Below, in pieces: positions 34,262 to 43,029 of a stretch of 64,000 nt of DNA. Made by a program: the position numbers and the translations under genes. This DNA comes from Peribacillus frigoritolerans_B (lineage in GTDB: Bacteria; Bacillota; Bacilli; Bacillales; DSM-1321), in assembly GCF_044762665.1 (NCBI RefSeq), contig NZ_JBIWES010000005.1, positions 62,001 through 126,000 on the forward strand, in the 5' to 3' direction. Positions within the stretch are counted from its first letter, which is position 1; the number at the start of each line of letters is the position of its first letter. The notes under the pieces were generated by a model. That model was not told the origin of the DNA. It ran no database searches and saw nothing but the letters and a program-made list of their open reading frames with translations.

Positions 34262-35443
34262 TTAATTACACATATTCTCATAGATTACTGAAAGTCCCAT
34301 TCCGCCTGCCATACACAACGTTACCATTCCGTACTTAACTTGTGAACGCAACATTTCATGCATCAGTGTGACTGTCAATTTTGCACCTGTTGCTCCTACA
34401 GGGTGACCAAGTGCAATTGCCCCCCCATTGACATTGACAATATCCGGATTCAAATCTAACTCCTTGATCACTGCAAGTGCTTGGGCAGCAAAGGCTTCAT
34501 TAAGTTCAATCAGTCCGATATCCCCTAACGATAGACCTGCTTTTTCCAATGCCTTTCGAGTAGCGGGTACTGGTCCAATCCCCATAACTCCAGGTTCAAC
34601 TCCTGCACTGGCAAAAGCCTTTATTTTCAAGAGCGGTTTTAATCCCTTTTCTTCTGCTTGCTGCTTGGACATTAAAAGTACAGCTGCAGCCCCATCATTC
34701 ATAGGACAGGCATTTCCTGCCGTAATGGTTCCTTCATTTTTGAATACTGCCTGAAGACTGGCTAGTTGATCTAGACGAATGTCCTCGCGTACCCCTTCGT
34801 CATGGTTGAAGATTTGAAGTCCTTTTCGATCCTTGATTTTAAGCGAAATAATTTCTCTATTAAAGCGACCCTCTTCTATAGCTTTCCAAGCCTTCTTGTG
34901 GCTTTGATAAGCAAATTTATCCTGTTCTTCACGACGGATACCATATTTTTCAGCCAAGCGCTCGGCAGTGATTCCCATATGATCATTTTCCAAGGAACAT
35001 ATTAATCCATCTGCCAGCAGAGCATCCTCCATCGTTAAGTTTCCAAATTTACCGCCCCATCTATTTTTCACGATATAAGGCACATTGCTCATGCTCTCCA
35101 CTCCGCCGGCAATAATGACGTCTTCTTGACCAGCAGCGATAGTTAAAGCGGCGTTGGTAATGGCCTTTAAACCTGATCCACATGCTTTGATTACAACGTG
35201 TCCTGGGACACTGTGTGGGAAACATGCCAGCTGCGACGAAATTCGTGCCGAGTTAAGTCCGCCTCCGTGGACATAGCCGTGTCCGAAAATCACTTCATTG
35301 ACTTTTTCTTTACCCAAACCGGAATTCTCCATTAAACCTTCCAATACTTGACGGCCCAATTCGGTAGCTTTAACATTCCTGAGTGATTTTCCAAAGGATC
35401 CAACTGCAGTTCGCGCCCCAGCAACGATGACAACCTCATTCAA
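34262..35443 (-). CDS. Acetyl-CoA acetyltransferase (thiolase) of the lysine operon
   Basis: About 393 residues with the three thiolase signatures: catalytic Cys in IKACGSGLKA, NGGAIALGHPVGATGA with catalytic His, and TLCMAGGMG with the second Cys. Start: TTG at 35443 with GAGGAGG upstream; an ATG 15 codons earlier lies inside the preceding gene. In this operon it is well placed to cleave the 3-oxoacyl-CoA made by YodT and YodRS, giving acetyl-CoA and a four-carbon acetamidoacyl-CoA. A second thiolase is at 52134. Confidence 0.85.
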   Translation of the reverse strand: MNEVVIVAGARTAVGSFGKSLRNVKATELGRQVLEGLMENSGLGKEKVNEVIFGHGYVHGGGLNSARISSQLACFPHSVPGHVVIKACGSGLKAITNAALTIAAGQEDVIIAGGVESMSNVPYIVKNRWGGKFGNLTMEDALLADGLICSLENDHMGITAERLAEKYGIRREEQDKFAYQSHKKAWKAIEEGRFNREIISLKIKDRKGLQIFNHDEGVREDIRLDQLASLQAVFKNEGTITAGNACPMNDGAAAVLLMSKQQAEEKGLKPLLKIKAFASAGVEPGVMGIGPVPATRKALEKAGLSLGDIGLIELNEAFAAQALAVIKELDLNPDIVNVNGGAIALGHPVGATGAKLTVTLMHEMLRSQVKYGMVTLCMAGGMGLSVIYENMCN

Positions 35444-35462
35444 GCTTTTTTCCTCCTCTTGC

Positions 35463-36125
35463 CTATTCAATGGTGCTGACGGCAGCATGGATTTTCAATG
35501 ATGCCTCTGTATTCCTTATCACATCATCCACGGTATATGGCGCCATGACTTCCTTAAGCACCAATCCCTCTTCTGTTACTTCCATGACAGCCATATCCGT
35601 AATGATTAAATCCACACTCTTTCTTGCCGTCAATGGAAGCGTACATGTCTTCAAGATCTTTGATTCACCCTGCTTATTCACGTGATTCATCAGGACGATC
35701 ACCTTTTTGGCTTTCTGGGCTAGCTCCATTGCACCGCCCATACCCGGCACCCGCTTTCCTGGGACGATCCAATTTGCCAAATCCCCTTTTTCACTAACTT
35801 CCAGGGCCCCAAGGATGGTGATGTCGATGTATCCTTTCCTGATCATCCCAAATGCCGTTGCACTGTCAAAGTAAGAAGCTCCCATTACAGTGGTGATCGG
35901 GAAACCTCCCGCATTACAGAGGGCAGGATCTTCTTTTCCGGGATCAGGACTTGGCCCTGTACCGAGAACACCGTTTTCCGCATGGAACAGCACATGGATA
36001 TCTTGAGGAATATGATCCGCCACCAAGGTAGGGATGCCGATGCCTAAGTTGACGATCAATCCGTCATGGATTTCCTTGGCGGCGCGTTTCGCGATGCGAT
36101 TTCGTACATCTACTGCCATGCCCAT
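35463..36125 (-). CDS. yodR: CoA-transferase subunit B (YodR)
   Basis: About 220 residues of the 3-oxoacid CoA-transferase B family, with the catalytic Glu in HAENGVLGTGP and the MGGAMELAQ block. Start at 36125 after AAAGGGGTGA; it overlaps the end of yodS by 16 bases, so the two are translationally coupled. With YodS it should move CoA onto the beta-keto acid formed from acetyl-beta-lysine. It resembles ScoB at 46986. Confidence 0.85.
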   Translation of the reverse strand: MGMAVDVRNRIAKRAAKEIHDGLIVNLGIGIPTLVADHIPQDIHVLFHAENGVLGTGPSPDPGKEDPALCNAGGFPITTVMGASYFDSATAFGMIRKGYIDITILGALEVSEKGDLANWIVPGKRVPGMGGAMELAQKAKKVIVLMNHVNKQGESKILKTCTLPLTARKSVDLIITDMAVMEVTEEGLVLKEVMAPYTVDDVIRNTEASLKIHAAVSTIE

Positions 36126-36808
36126 TTCCAATTCACCCCTTTTGTCGGAATCACCATATCTACATAAATGCCTGGTGTGGCAATACATTCCGGATCCAAT
36201 TCGCCTGCAGGAACGATTTCCTCCACTTCCGCAATCGTGAAGGCCCCTGCCATCGCTACCAGCGGATTGAAATTACATGCAGTCTTGTCGTACACTAAAT
36301 TCCCCAGTGAATCGGCCTTTTTGGCATGGACGATGCTTACTTCAGCCGTCAAAGCGGTTTCCACCAAATATTCTTTTCCTTCTATCACAATCTTGTCCTT
36401 GCCTTCTTCGGCTATCGTACCAATCCCGACATCGACAAAAATCCCGCCTAAGCCTACACCGCCGGCACGAATCCGTTCGGCTAATGTCCCCTGCGGTGAA
36501 AATTCTACTTGGAGCTTTCCTTCAGTCATGAGCGTGCCGGCATTAGGATTGGATCCGATATGCGAGGCAATCACTTTCTTTGCCCTTTCAGCAGTCACAA
36601 GCCGGCCAATGCCGATATCAGGGAATCCAGTATCATTGCCAATCAAGGTCAATTCCTTAACGCCCTTGTCAAGGATGCCCTGTACAAGCGTCGGAGGAGT
36701 CCCCACTCCGCCAAATCCTCCATACATGAGTGTGCATCCATCGGAAATATGCTCCAGCGCTTCTTCCATGGTCACAATTTTGTTTTTCTTCGTAATGACC
36801 TGCTTCAT
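36110..36808 (-). CDS. yodS: CoA-transferase subunit A (YodS)
   Basis: About 232 residues, 3-oxoacid CoA-transferase A family: MYGGFGGVGTPPTLVQGIL near the start, SPQGTLAERIRAGGVGLGGIF, and a C-terminal end typical of the family (PGIYVDMVI). Start at 36808 with TAGGAGGAACGGT upstream. It partners YodR and lies 10 bases after yodT. Confidence 0.86.
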   Translation of the reverse strand: MKQVITKKNKIVTMEEALEHISDGCTLMYGGFGGVGTPPTLVQGILDKGVKELTLIGNDTGFPDIGIGRLVTAERAKKVIASHIGSNPNAGTLMTEGKLQVEFSPQGTLAERIRAGGVGLGGIFVDVGIGTIAEEGKDKIVIEGKEYLVETALTAEVSIVHAKKADSLGNLVYDKTACNFNPLVAMAGAFTIAEVEEIVPAGELDPECIATPGIYVDMVIPTKGVNWKWAWQ

Positions 36809-36818
36809 ACCGTTCCTC

Positions 36819-38186
36819 CTAAATAGCCTGCATGTCTTCAATCAAGCCTTCCGCGTGCAATTCTTGCTGTAACTCTTCGAGGGAAGCTTCCAGTATCTTG
36901 ACGAGGCGATCGATTTCTTCATTCGTAATGATTAATGGCGGAGATATGATAACCGCATCACCAGCGATTCCTTCAATCGCACCTGCAGCAGGATAGATTA
37001 TCAACCCCTTCGCAAAAGCCTTGTTGACAAGCCTTGGAGTCAGGCCGATTTGCAAGTCGAATGGCGTTTTTGATACCCGATCTGAGACAAACTCAAGTCC
37101 AAGGAGAAGCCCTTTCCCCCTCACATCACCGATGATGTCGAATTCTTTAGCCAACCCTTGCAGTTTCTTAAACAGATATTGACCTTTCTCTTCCGCTGCC
37201 CGAACCAGGTTATTGCGCTCAATGTAGGAAAGCACTTCCAATGAAACGGCTGCCGATAGAGGGTTTGCACTATATGTGTGTCCGGCCATGATAGATTTCG
37301 AGCCTTTTAAAATGGGCTCCATGACACGGTCAGTAATCATCGTGGCAGCGATTGGAGTATACCCGGCGCTCATTCCTTTACCCAATGCGATGATATCCGG
37401 GGTGACTCCCCAGTGTTCCATTGCGAACATTTTTCCTGTCCGGCCGATTCCCGTCATTACCTCATCGGCGATAAAAAGAATGTCATAGGTTTCGCAGATT
37501 TCCTTAATCCTTTGATAGTAGCCATCCGGCGGTGTTACAGCACCAGCGGATGCCCCGATTATCGGTTCTGCGATGAAGGCTGCGATATTCTCGGATCCGA
37601 CCCTTTGAATGGCTGTCTCCAGTTCATCTGCACACTTAAGCTTGCATCCTGATGTTTCATTATTATGAGGACAGCGATAGCAGTAGGGAGCAGATATGCT
37701 AGGAAAATCCTCCAATAGCGGCACAAAACGTTTTCTTCTTGGTACATGGCCTGACATCGATAAAGCGCCCATCGTGATCCCGTGATAACTCGTCCACCTG
37801 GAGATTATGCGATTTTTTCGCTCGAACCCTTTTTCTTGCCAATGTTGAATCGCGATCTTCATTGCCGTTTCGGTCGCTTCAGATCCACTGTTCACAAAAA
37901 ATGACCAATTCAAATCCCCTGGAGCCAGCTCACTTAGCTTTTTGGCCAATGCCTCTGCGGCTCCGCTCGTAAAATGAGACCTATATGCAAAAGAAACCTT
38001 GCGGGCCTGCTCCGTCATCGCCTCGACAATATCCAATACACCATGTCCAATACTTGCCGTGACTGCACCTGATGAGCCGTCTATATACTGTTTTCCATCT
38101 GTATCATAAAGATAAATTCCATTCCCATGAGAGATAGTGGGATAGTCCTGATCTAAAGTAGGCTTAATCAAATGATTTCGTTCCAT
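36819..38186 (-). CDS. yodT: Class III aminotransferase (YodT)
   Basis: 455 residues, PLP-dependent fold type I class III. Visible are SSGAVTASIGHG, NSGSEATETAMKIA, the SYHGITMGA loop, FIADEVMTGIGRTG and the PLP-lysine in ALGKGMSAGYTP. It should remove the 3-amino group of (acetyl-)beta-lysine to a beta-keto acid. A Cys-containing insert (YCYRCPHNNETSGCKLKC) near residue 170 is notable. AAGGAGAG precedes the ATG. Confidence 0.85.
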   Translation of the reverse strand: MERNHLIKPTLDQDYPTISHGNGIYLYDTDGKQYIDGSSGAVTASIGHGVLDIVEAMTEQARKVSFAYRSHFTSGAAEALAKKLSELAPGDLNWSFFVNSGSEATETAMKIAIQHWQEKGFERKNRIISRWTSYHGITMGALSMSGHVPRRKRFVPLLEDFPSISAPYCYRCPHNNETSGCKLKCADELETAIQRVGSENIAAFIAEPIIGASAGAVTPPDGYYQRIKEICETYDILFIADEVMTGIGRTGKMFAMEHWGVTPDIIALGKGMSAGYTPIAATMITDRVMEPILKGSKSIMAGHTYSANPLSAAVSLEVLSYIERNNLVRAAEEKGQYLFKKLQGLAKEFDIIGDVRGKGLLLGLEFVSDRVSKTPFDLQIGLTPRLVNKAFAKGLIIYPAAGAIEGIAGDAVIISPPLIITNEEIDRLVKILEASLEELQQELHAEGLIEDMQAI

Positions 38187-38231
38187 TTCATCTCTCCTTT
38201 TTAACGTTCGTACACATTATCTATTAATCTA

Positions 38232-38471
38232 TTACGTTTTTAAAAGACTAAACGGCTCATCCTGAATCAGGATAGATTCCGTAGGGCAGCCTTCCATGGC
38301 ATCTTGCATGTCATCATGCAGGATTTCAGGAACTTCGGCAATCCCCTGATTATCGTCCAGGATGACGAAAGCGATCCCTTGATCGTCATAGTCATAAATC
38401 TCAGGACCTGTTGAACCGCACGCCCCGCACGCAATGCAGGTTTCTTTATCAACCCATGTGTATTTAGCCAT
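38232..38471 (-). CDS. 4Fe-4S ferredoxin within the lysine aminomutase operon
   Basis: 79 residues, close in sequence to the B. subtilis Fer ferredoxin. The cluster ligands are CIACGAC (three Cys) and the later Cys in EGCPTESI, so one [4Fe-4S] cluster; the rest is acidic. AGGAGG precedes the ATG. It is 12 bases after ablB and 45 before yodT, hence co-transcribed. KamA is a radical-SAM enzyme that needs a low-potential electron to start catalysis, so this protein may be its reductant; that is inference. Confidence 0.85.
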   Translation of the reverse strand: MAKYTWVDKETCIACGACGSTGPEIYDYDDQGIAFVILDDNQGIAEVPEILHDDMQDAMEGCPTESILIQDEPFSLLKT

Positions 38472-38483
38472 AGAAAAATCCTC

Positions 38484-39350
38484 CTACTTGAGGGATAAAT
38501 CTTTACCCCAAATATTCATGTCCTCATACTTATCCCAAATATTGCAATTCTTCGTTAATCTGCCCCCATATTCATATCCCAGCTGATGAAAGACGGCGTT
38601 CATGCCCATTGACAATGAACGGGCCAATGAATAAGAGCAATAAATATTTTTCCTGAACAATTCTTGTTCCAATGCGGAGATGAGCACCTTCATGAAACCA
38701 TGCTTTCGATGCTGGGGAATTGTTGCACAGTCCGTTATTTCAGCATTGTGATACATCTCATTCACTTCAGCGGATGCAGCACTCACGATGGTTCCTTCAT
38801 ATTCGATAACACTAAAGATCGTCCCTTCCTCCATCACTTTCTTGATATATCGCTCATCATTCATCGGTGTAGGATAGGTTTCAAAAATGGCACCATATAA
38901 CTTCGCCAGCTCTTGTGCATCTTTCTCCGAAGCAGACCGGAGGATATAACCTTCAGGTATTTGCTGGGATTCAATCGGTCTAGAAACCCTGCTTACATCT
39001 TGGATGACTTTATCTTCCTTGACCCAAAAGTCGCTTGTCCGCCTTTCATCCGTTAAATAGAAGGCCATGCAATAGGCGTCATTCCCCTTGAAATACTTGC
39101 TCAATATTCCTTCCAGCATGAATCCTTTACTTAACGCCGCTGATAAATCTTCATTCCTGGCTTTTAGTATCACTTTTGTAAAGCCCTGCTCCTTTGCGAT
39201 GGCAAGGGCCCGATCGATCGCTTTTTTGATACTTCCCCGATAATCATCCATGCGTAAGCGCTGATTGGCATGATCATGATAGAGTTCCATCGTATAACAA
39301 TCCCCGGTCTCCATTTGGGTGAAAAAAGGCAGCTTTTGAACAGGCATCAT
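38484..39350 (-). CDS. ablB: Beta-lysine N6-acetyltransferase (AblB/YodP)
   Basis: 288 residues with an N-terminal family-specific part (ETGDCYTMELYHDHANQRLR) and a C-terminal GNAT domain (about 140-285) including ATIPQHRKHGFMKVLI for acetyl-CoA binding. AblB enzymes acetylate L-beta-lysine made by KamA; in archaea the product is an osmolyte, in Bacillus the yodP copy sits in the spore-phase yod operon. Here the downstream catabolic genes suggest the product is degraded. AAGGGGG precedes the ATG. Confidence 0.88.
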   Translation of the reverse strand: MMPVQKLPFFTQMETGDCYTMELYHDHANQRLRMDDYRGSIKKAIDRALAIAKEQGFTKVILKARNEDLSAALSKGFMLEGILSKYFKGNDAYCMAFYLTDERRTSDFWVKEDKVIQDVSRVSRPIESQQIPEGYILRSASEKDAQELAKLYGAIFETYPTPMNDERYIKKVMEEGTIFSVIEYEGTIVSAASAEVNEMYHNAEITDCATIPQHRKHGFMKVLISALEQELFRKNIYCSYSLARSLSMGMNAVFHQLGYEYGGRLTKNCNIWDKYEDMNIWGKDLSLK

Positions 39351-39412
39351 GTATCCCCCTTATTTAAAGAATTCGGGAGAAGAGATGCATATCATCCGCT
39401 TCTCCCGGCATT

Positions 39413-39679
39413 CTATTTCCAATTGAATAATTTTTTGACAGGTGCCTGAAGAAGCTGATCATACGTGAATTCATCAGGATATTCACTAACATCATATATG
39501 GATAAGGCTTCATCCACCTTTTGATTCATCGAATCAGATACATAGATTCCACATTCAGGACAGTTTATGGCTGGAACTTGAAGGACTTTTATTGACCGTT
39601 TCCCGTCAGGCATGATCCAGTAACAATCCTTCTTTTCACTTTCTTCTACATTTGGGGCATTGCACCACAAGCAGTCCAT
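39413..39679 (-). CDS. yokU: YokU-family zinc-finger-like small protein
   Basis: About 88 residues with two CxxC pairs, CLWC near the start and CPEC in the middle, fitting a zinc ribbon. YokU-type proteins accompany kamA in Bacillus, but their role is unknown; DNA or protein binding is plausible. Start: ATG at 39679, 7 bases after AAGGAGG; the gene begins 2 bases after the kamA stop, so translation is coupled. Confidence 0.78.
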   Translation of the reverse strand: MDCLWCNAPNVEESEKKDCYWIMPDGKRSIKVLQVPAINCPECGIYVSDSMNQKVDEALSIYDVSEYPDEFTYDQLLQAPVKKLFNWK

Positions 39680-39681
39680 CT

Positions 39682-41133
39682 TCACTCCTCCTTACCATCA
39701 GATTTCACCGAGCCACTAGCGGCCAAGGCATTCTTTTTTTCTTGGGCTAACCTTAATTTTTCCTTCATTTCATCCCGTTTATCACGGCGATCCTTCAAGG
39801 AAGCATGTTCCTCAGTGCTTTCATACGCTTTTCTCTTATCAAGACGACGAAGGCCCTCTGGAACCAAGTTGAATTTCTCGTCAGTCATGAGCGCGGAAAT
39901 CCCGACGGCTTCTTTCCTATCCGCAGTACCATACACTTCATCAAAGTAAGCATCCGCACTGCCGGCAACATAATTCTTCGGCTCCGGATAGCTTGTGATT
40001 ACTCCTTCAAAGTTCCGTAAAACGACTTTATCCGGACTTTGCGAAAGAAGGTAATTCGGGGTCAAGGCTATCTTTCCGCCACCGCCAGGAGCATCCACCA
40101 CAAAGGTTGGCACTGCATATCCTGATGTATGGCCGCGCAGCGCTTCAATGATTTCCAGTCCTTTTGAAACCGGCGCCCGGAAATGGCCAATGCCTTCAGA
40201 TAGATCACATTGATAAATGTAATAAGGTCTTACCCTTGCTTTTACACAGTCATGCATAAGCTTTTTCATGATATGGACACTATCGTTGATACCAGCCAGG
40301 ATGACTGCCTGATTACCAAGCGGCACTCCTGCCATCGAGAGCATATCACATGCCTTTTTCGCTTCATCCGTCAATTCAAGTGAATGATTGAAATGCGTAT
40401 TCAACCAAACCGGATGATATTTTTTCAGAATATTACATAAATTTTCCGTAATCCTCTGCGGGAAAACGACCGGTGCACGTGTGCCGATCCTGATGATTTC
40501 CACATGCGGGATGGCGCGTAAGTTACTCAATACGTATTCAAGGATCTTATCATTGATCAACAGGCCGTCACCGCCGGAGATCAGGACGTCCCTCACTTCC
40601 GGAGTGTTCCGGATATATTCAATCGCCCCGTCAAGCTGCTTCTTGGGAACACCCATGCCAACCTGACCTGAAAAACGGCGTCGCGTACAATATCTGCAGT
40701 ACATGGAGCATTGGTTCGTTACAAGGAATAGAACACGGTCCGGATAACGATGCGTCAATCCTGGAACAGGGGAATCCTCGTCCTCATGCAGCGGATCCTC
40801 CAAATCATATCTAGTCTTGTTCATTTCTGCCGAAAGCGGTACAGACTGTAAACGAATCGGACAGCGAGGATCATCGGGATTCATCAAAGAAGCATAATAA
40901 GGCGTAATGTTCAACGGAATCGTTTGAGTCGAAATCCGGACTCCTTCCTCTTCGTCCGGTGTCAGGTTGACGACCTTTTTCAGATCATCCAGTGTTTTAA
41001 TCGTATTGGTCAATTGCCAGATCCAATCATTCCACTGCTCTTCCGTTACATCCTTCCACAATTCGATATCATTATAATGCCTGCGTCCACCTAGGTATTC
41101 TTTATGTTTTACATCAATTCCCATTAAATTCAT
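39682..41133 (-). CDS. kamA: L-lysine 2,3-aminomutase
   Basis: 483 residues. The radical-SAM motif is Cys142-x3-Cys146-x2-Cys149 (NQCSMYCRYCTRRR), followed by the SGGDGLL loop and the PLP-lysine in DAPGGGGKIAL. It converts L-lysine to L-beta-lysine using SAM, PLP and a [4Fe-4S] cluster. First gene of a long operon with yokU, ablB, a ferredoxin and the yod genes. The ATG follows GGGGGC. A sigma-54 promoter lies at 41176-41191, about 43 bases upstream. The C-terminal tail after about residue 420 is charged and Lys-rich. Confidence 0.93.
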   Translation of the reverse strand: MNLMGIDVKHKEYLGGRRHYNDIELWKDVTEEQWNDWIWQLTNTIKTLDDLKKVVNLTPDEEEGVRISTQTIPLNITPYYASLMNPDDPRCPIRLQSVPLSAEMNKTRYDLEDPLHEDEDSPVPGLTHRYPDRVLFLVTNQCSMYCRYCTRRRFSGQVGMGVPKKQLDGAIEYIRNTPEVRDVLISGGDGLLINDKILEYVLSNLRAIPHVEIIRIGTRAPVVFPQRITENLCNILKKYHPVWLNTHFNHSLELTDEAKKACDMLSMAGVPLGNQAVILAGINDSVHIMKKLMHDCVKARVRPYYIYQCDLSEGIGHFRAPVSKGLEIIEALRGHTSGYAVPTFVVDAPGGGGKIALTPNYLLSQSPDKVVLRNFEGVITSYPEPKNYVAGSADAYFDEVYGTADRKEAVGISALMTDEKFNLVPEGLRRLDKRKAYESTEEHASLKDRRDKRDEMKEKLRLAQEKKNALAASGSVKSDGKEE

Positions 41134-41175
41134 TTATAATGCCCCCTTATTATAAGAACTTATCAATATACTCTC

Positions 41176-41191
41176 GCAAGAATGATGCCAA
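41176..41191 (-). promoter_or_regulatory. Sigma-54 promoter of the kamA operon
   Basis: Read leftward: TTGGCATCATTCTTGC, which fits TGGCACN5TTGC with one change and exact GG-to-GC spacing. The expected start is near 41164, about 30 bases before the kamA ATG. Confidence 0.75.
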
Positions 41192-41257
41192 CATTAATAA
41201 CAAGGGAAATATAAGCAAAAGGGGGTAAATCGAGCTTAAAATCGCAAGATATTTTTC

Positions 41258-41269
41258 ATTATGCATAAT
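41258..41269. promoter_or_regulatory. Candidate activator site for the kamA sigma-54 promoter
   Basis: ATTATGCATAAT, a perfect 12-bp palindrome with A/T-rich extensions, about 80 bases upstream of the -24 box, where enhancer-binding proteins usually bind. Confidence 0.45.
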
Positions 41270-41301
41270 TTTTTGCAGCCAGATTCTTTGCGCCAAGCAA
41301 T

Positions 41302-41337
41302 AAAAAAAAGAGGCTCTCTTTACAAAAGAGCCCTCTT
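41302..41337 (-). terminator. Terminator after the kam activator gene
   Basis: AGAGGGCTCTTTT-GT-AAAGAGAGCCTCT on the minus strand followed by T8. Confidence 0.75.
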
Positions 41338-41386
41338 CAAGTTACATCATGATCAAGAGAGTGACAGCGTTTCCAAAAAACTGAAA

Positions 41387-42868
41387 TCACTTGGATCCCT
41401 TCGATCCTGCCGTATAAACTTTTTCAATGCCGTACTTGTTTAACTTATATTGCAGTCCCTGTCTTTTAATATTGAGGGCTTCTGCCGTTTTGCTGATATT
41501 CCCGTTATACTTCTCGAACATATTGATGATCATTTCCTTTTCCATTTCTTCAAGAACGACAGGTAAATCAATCTTGTTTTTCAATGGGGAAGGCTGGCTC
41601 TGCGCATTAGCTGCAGCGTAATTTCCTGAAGGGAAAAGATAAGCAGGAAGATGATGTTCATCAATCATATCCTCCCCAGCGTCCATGACATTGAAGGTTA
41701 ACTCGATGGCATGTCCCAGTTCACGAATGTTCCCGGGCCATGGATATTGAAGAAGCCGCTGCATCGCCTTTTGACTGATTCCGCGCACTTCCGTAAAAAA
41801 TGATTTGTTGAATTTTTGAATAAAGTGATTGACGATTTCCGGAATATCCGTTTTGCGCTCAGAAAGAGAAGGCATTTGGATCGTCACGACATTGAGGCGA
41901 AAAAATAAATCCGAACGAATGATTCCCCGCTCCAACGCCTCTTCTGGAGAAATGTTCATCGCAGCAATGATCTTCACATTAATCTTTTGCTCCTTCGAAC
42001 CTCCAACACGGCGCACCTCACCCTCCTGAAGCACCCGCAGCAATTTTGCCTGCAGACCGAGGTCGAGGCTATTCAGCTCATCAAGGAAAAGGGTACCGCC
42101 ATTTGCCTGCTCAAAAATGCCCATGCGATCCATAGCTCCGGTAAAAGCCCCTTTCGTCGTGCCGAACAGCAGCCCCTCCATCAATTCCTTTGGAACGGCC
42201 GCACAGTTTTGCGCGATGAATGGCTGATTTCGCTGAGCACTTACATTATGTATACTTTGCGCGACCAGCTCTTTCCCCGTCCCTGTTGGTCCATATATCA
42301 TGACTGGGGAATGTGTACGGGCCGCTTTTTTCGCCAATGAAATCGCTTGCTGAAAAGCGGGGCTATTGCCGATCAAATCACTAAAATGATAGGTCGCCGT
42401 GCCTTCAGAGAACTTATTTTTCTTATGGGTCTCGGCCAGCTGGGAACGCAAATCGACAATTTGATCATACATATTCATGACCTTCGTAATATCCTTTGCG
42501 ATTTCCACTGCCCCAATAATTTCACCATCCTCATACAAAGGATACGTACTATTGATCGACGTTATTTTTTTCTCCTTTAAATTGACATATGTTTGAATGG
42601 ACTCAATCGTTTCATTGCCTTTTTCCAATGCCACATGCAGCGTACTGGATTCATCAGTCAATGAAGGATAAAGCTGAAAAATATTCTCCCCCAGCACCTG
42701 CTCCCGATCCAGCCCGTCGATATGCGCCATCATTTCATTGTAAAAAACCGTATCCCCATCTTTATTCACAATATGGACACCCACATTGATCACATTCAAT
42801 ATCCATTCAAATTGAGTGGAAAACTGATTTACTGAAGATTTCATTTCTTCATCTCCGTTCTCTGTCAT
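41387..42868 (-). CDS. Sigma-54-dependent activator of the lysine operon (KamR/RocR-like)
   Basis: 493 residues: an N-terminal PAS-type sensor (about 20-130), a central AAA+ domain with Walker A GPTGTGKE, the sigma-54 contact loop GAFTGA and Walker B TLFLDELNS, and a C-terminal Fis-type helix-turn-helix (KTAEALNIKRQGLQYKLNKYG). Layout matches RocR. It reads toward the kamA operon, and a sigma-54 promoter lies between them, so it very likely activates that operon, perhaps sensing lysine or a metabolite. A B. thuringiensis kam locus activator, KamR, is the nearest analogue I recall. Confidence 0.85.
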   Translation of the reverse strand: MTENGDEEMKSSVNQFSTQFEWILNVINVGVHIVNKDGDTVFYNEMMAHIDGLDREQVLGENIFQLYPSLTDESSTLHVALEKGNETIESIQTYVNLKEKKITSINSTYPLYEDGEIIGAVEIAKDITKVMNMYDQIVDLRSQLAETHKKNKFSEGTATYHFSDLIGNSPAFQQAISLAKKAARTHSPVMIYGPTGTGKELVAQSIHNVSAQRNQPFIAQNCAAVPKELMEGLLFGTTKGAFTGAMDRMGIFEQANGGTLFLDELNSLDLGLQAKLLRVLQEGEVRRVGGSKEQKINVKIIAAMNISPEEALERGIIRSDLFFRLNVVTIQMPSLSERKTDIPEIVNHFIQKFNKSFFTEVRGISQKAMQRLLQYPWPGNIRELGHAIELTFNVMDAGEDMIDEHHLPAYLFPSGNYAAANAQSQPSPLKNKIDLPVVLEEMEKEMIINMFEKYNGNISKTAEALNIKRQGLQYKLNKYGIEKVYTAGSKGSK

Positions 42869-43029
42869 TTGATAGAATCACCTGTAAATTATAGCATTTA
42901 ATGGGAAACATTCATCTCTTTATTCTTATTAAAATCAAACTTCAACACAAAGGCAATAGAATAATGAGGTCAAATAAAGGAATCTAGCATTTAGCCAAGA
43001 AGATTATATAAGAAAAATAAAATTTAGGG

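Noticed and set aside
35443..35488. Longer N-terminus for the lysine-operon thiolase
   Set aside because: The extra 15 codons lie inside the preceding gene and precede the GAGGAGG ribosome site; the family begins at the TTG at 35443.
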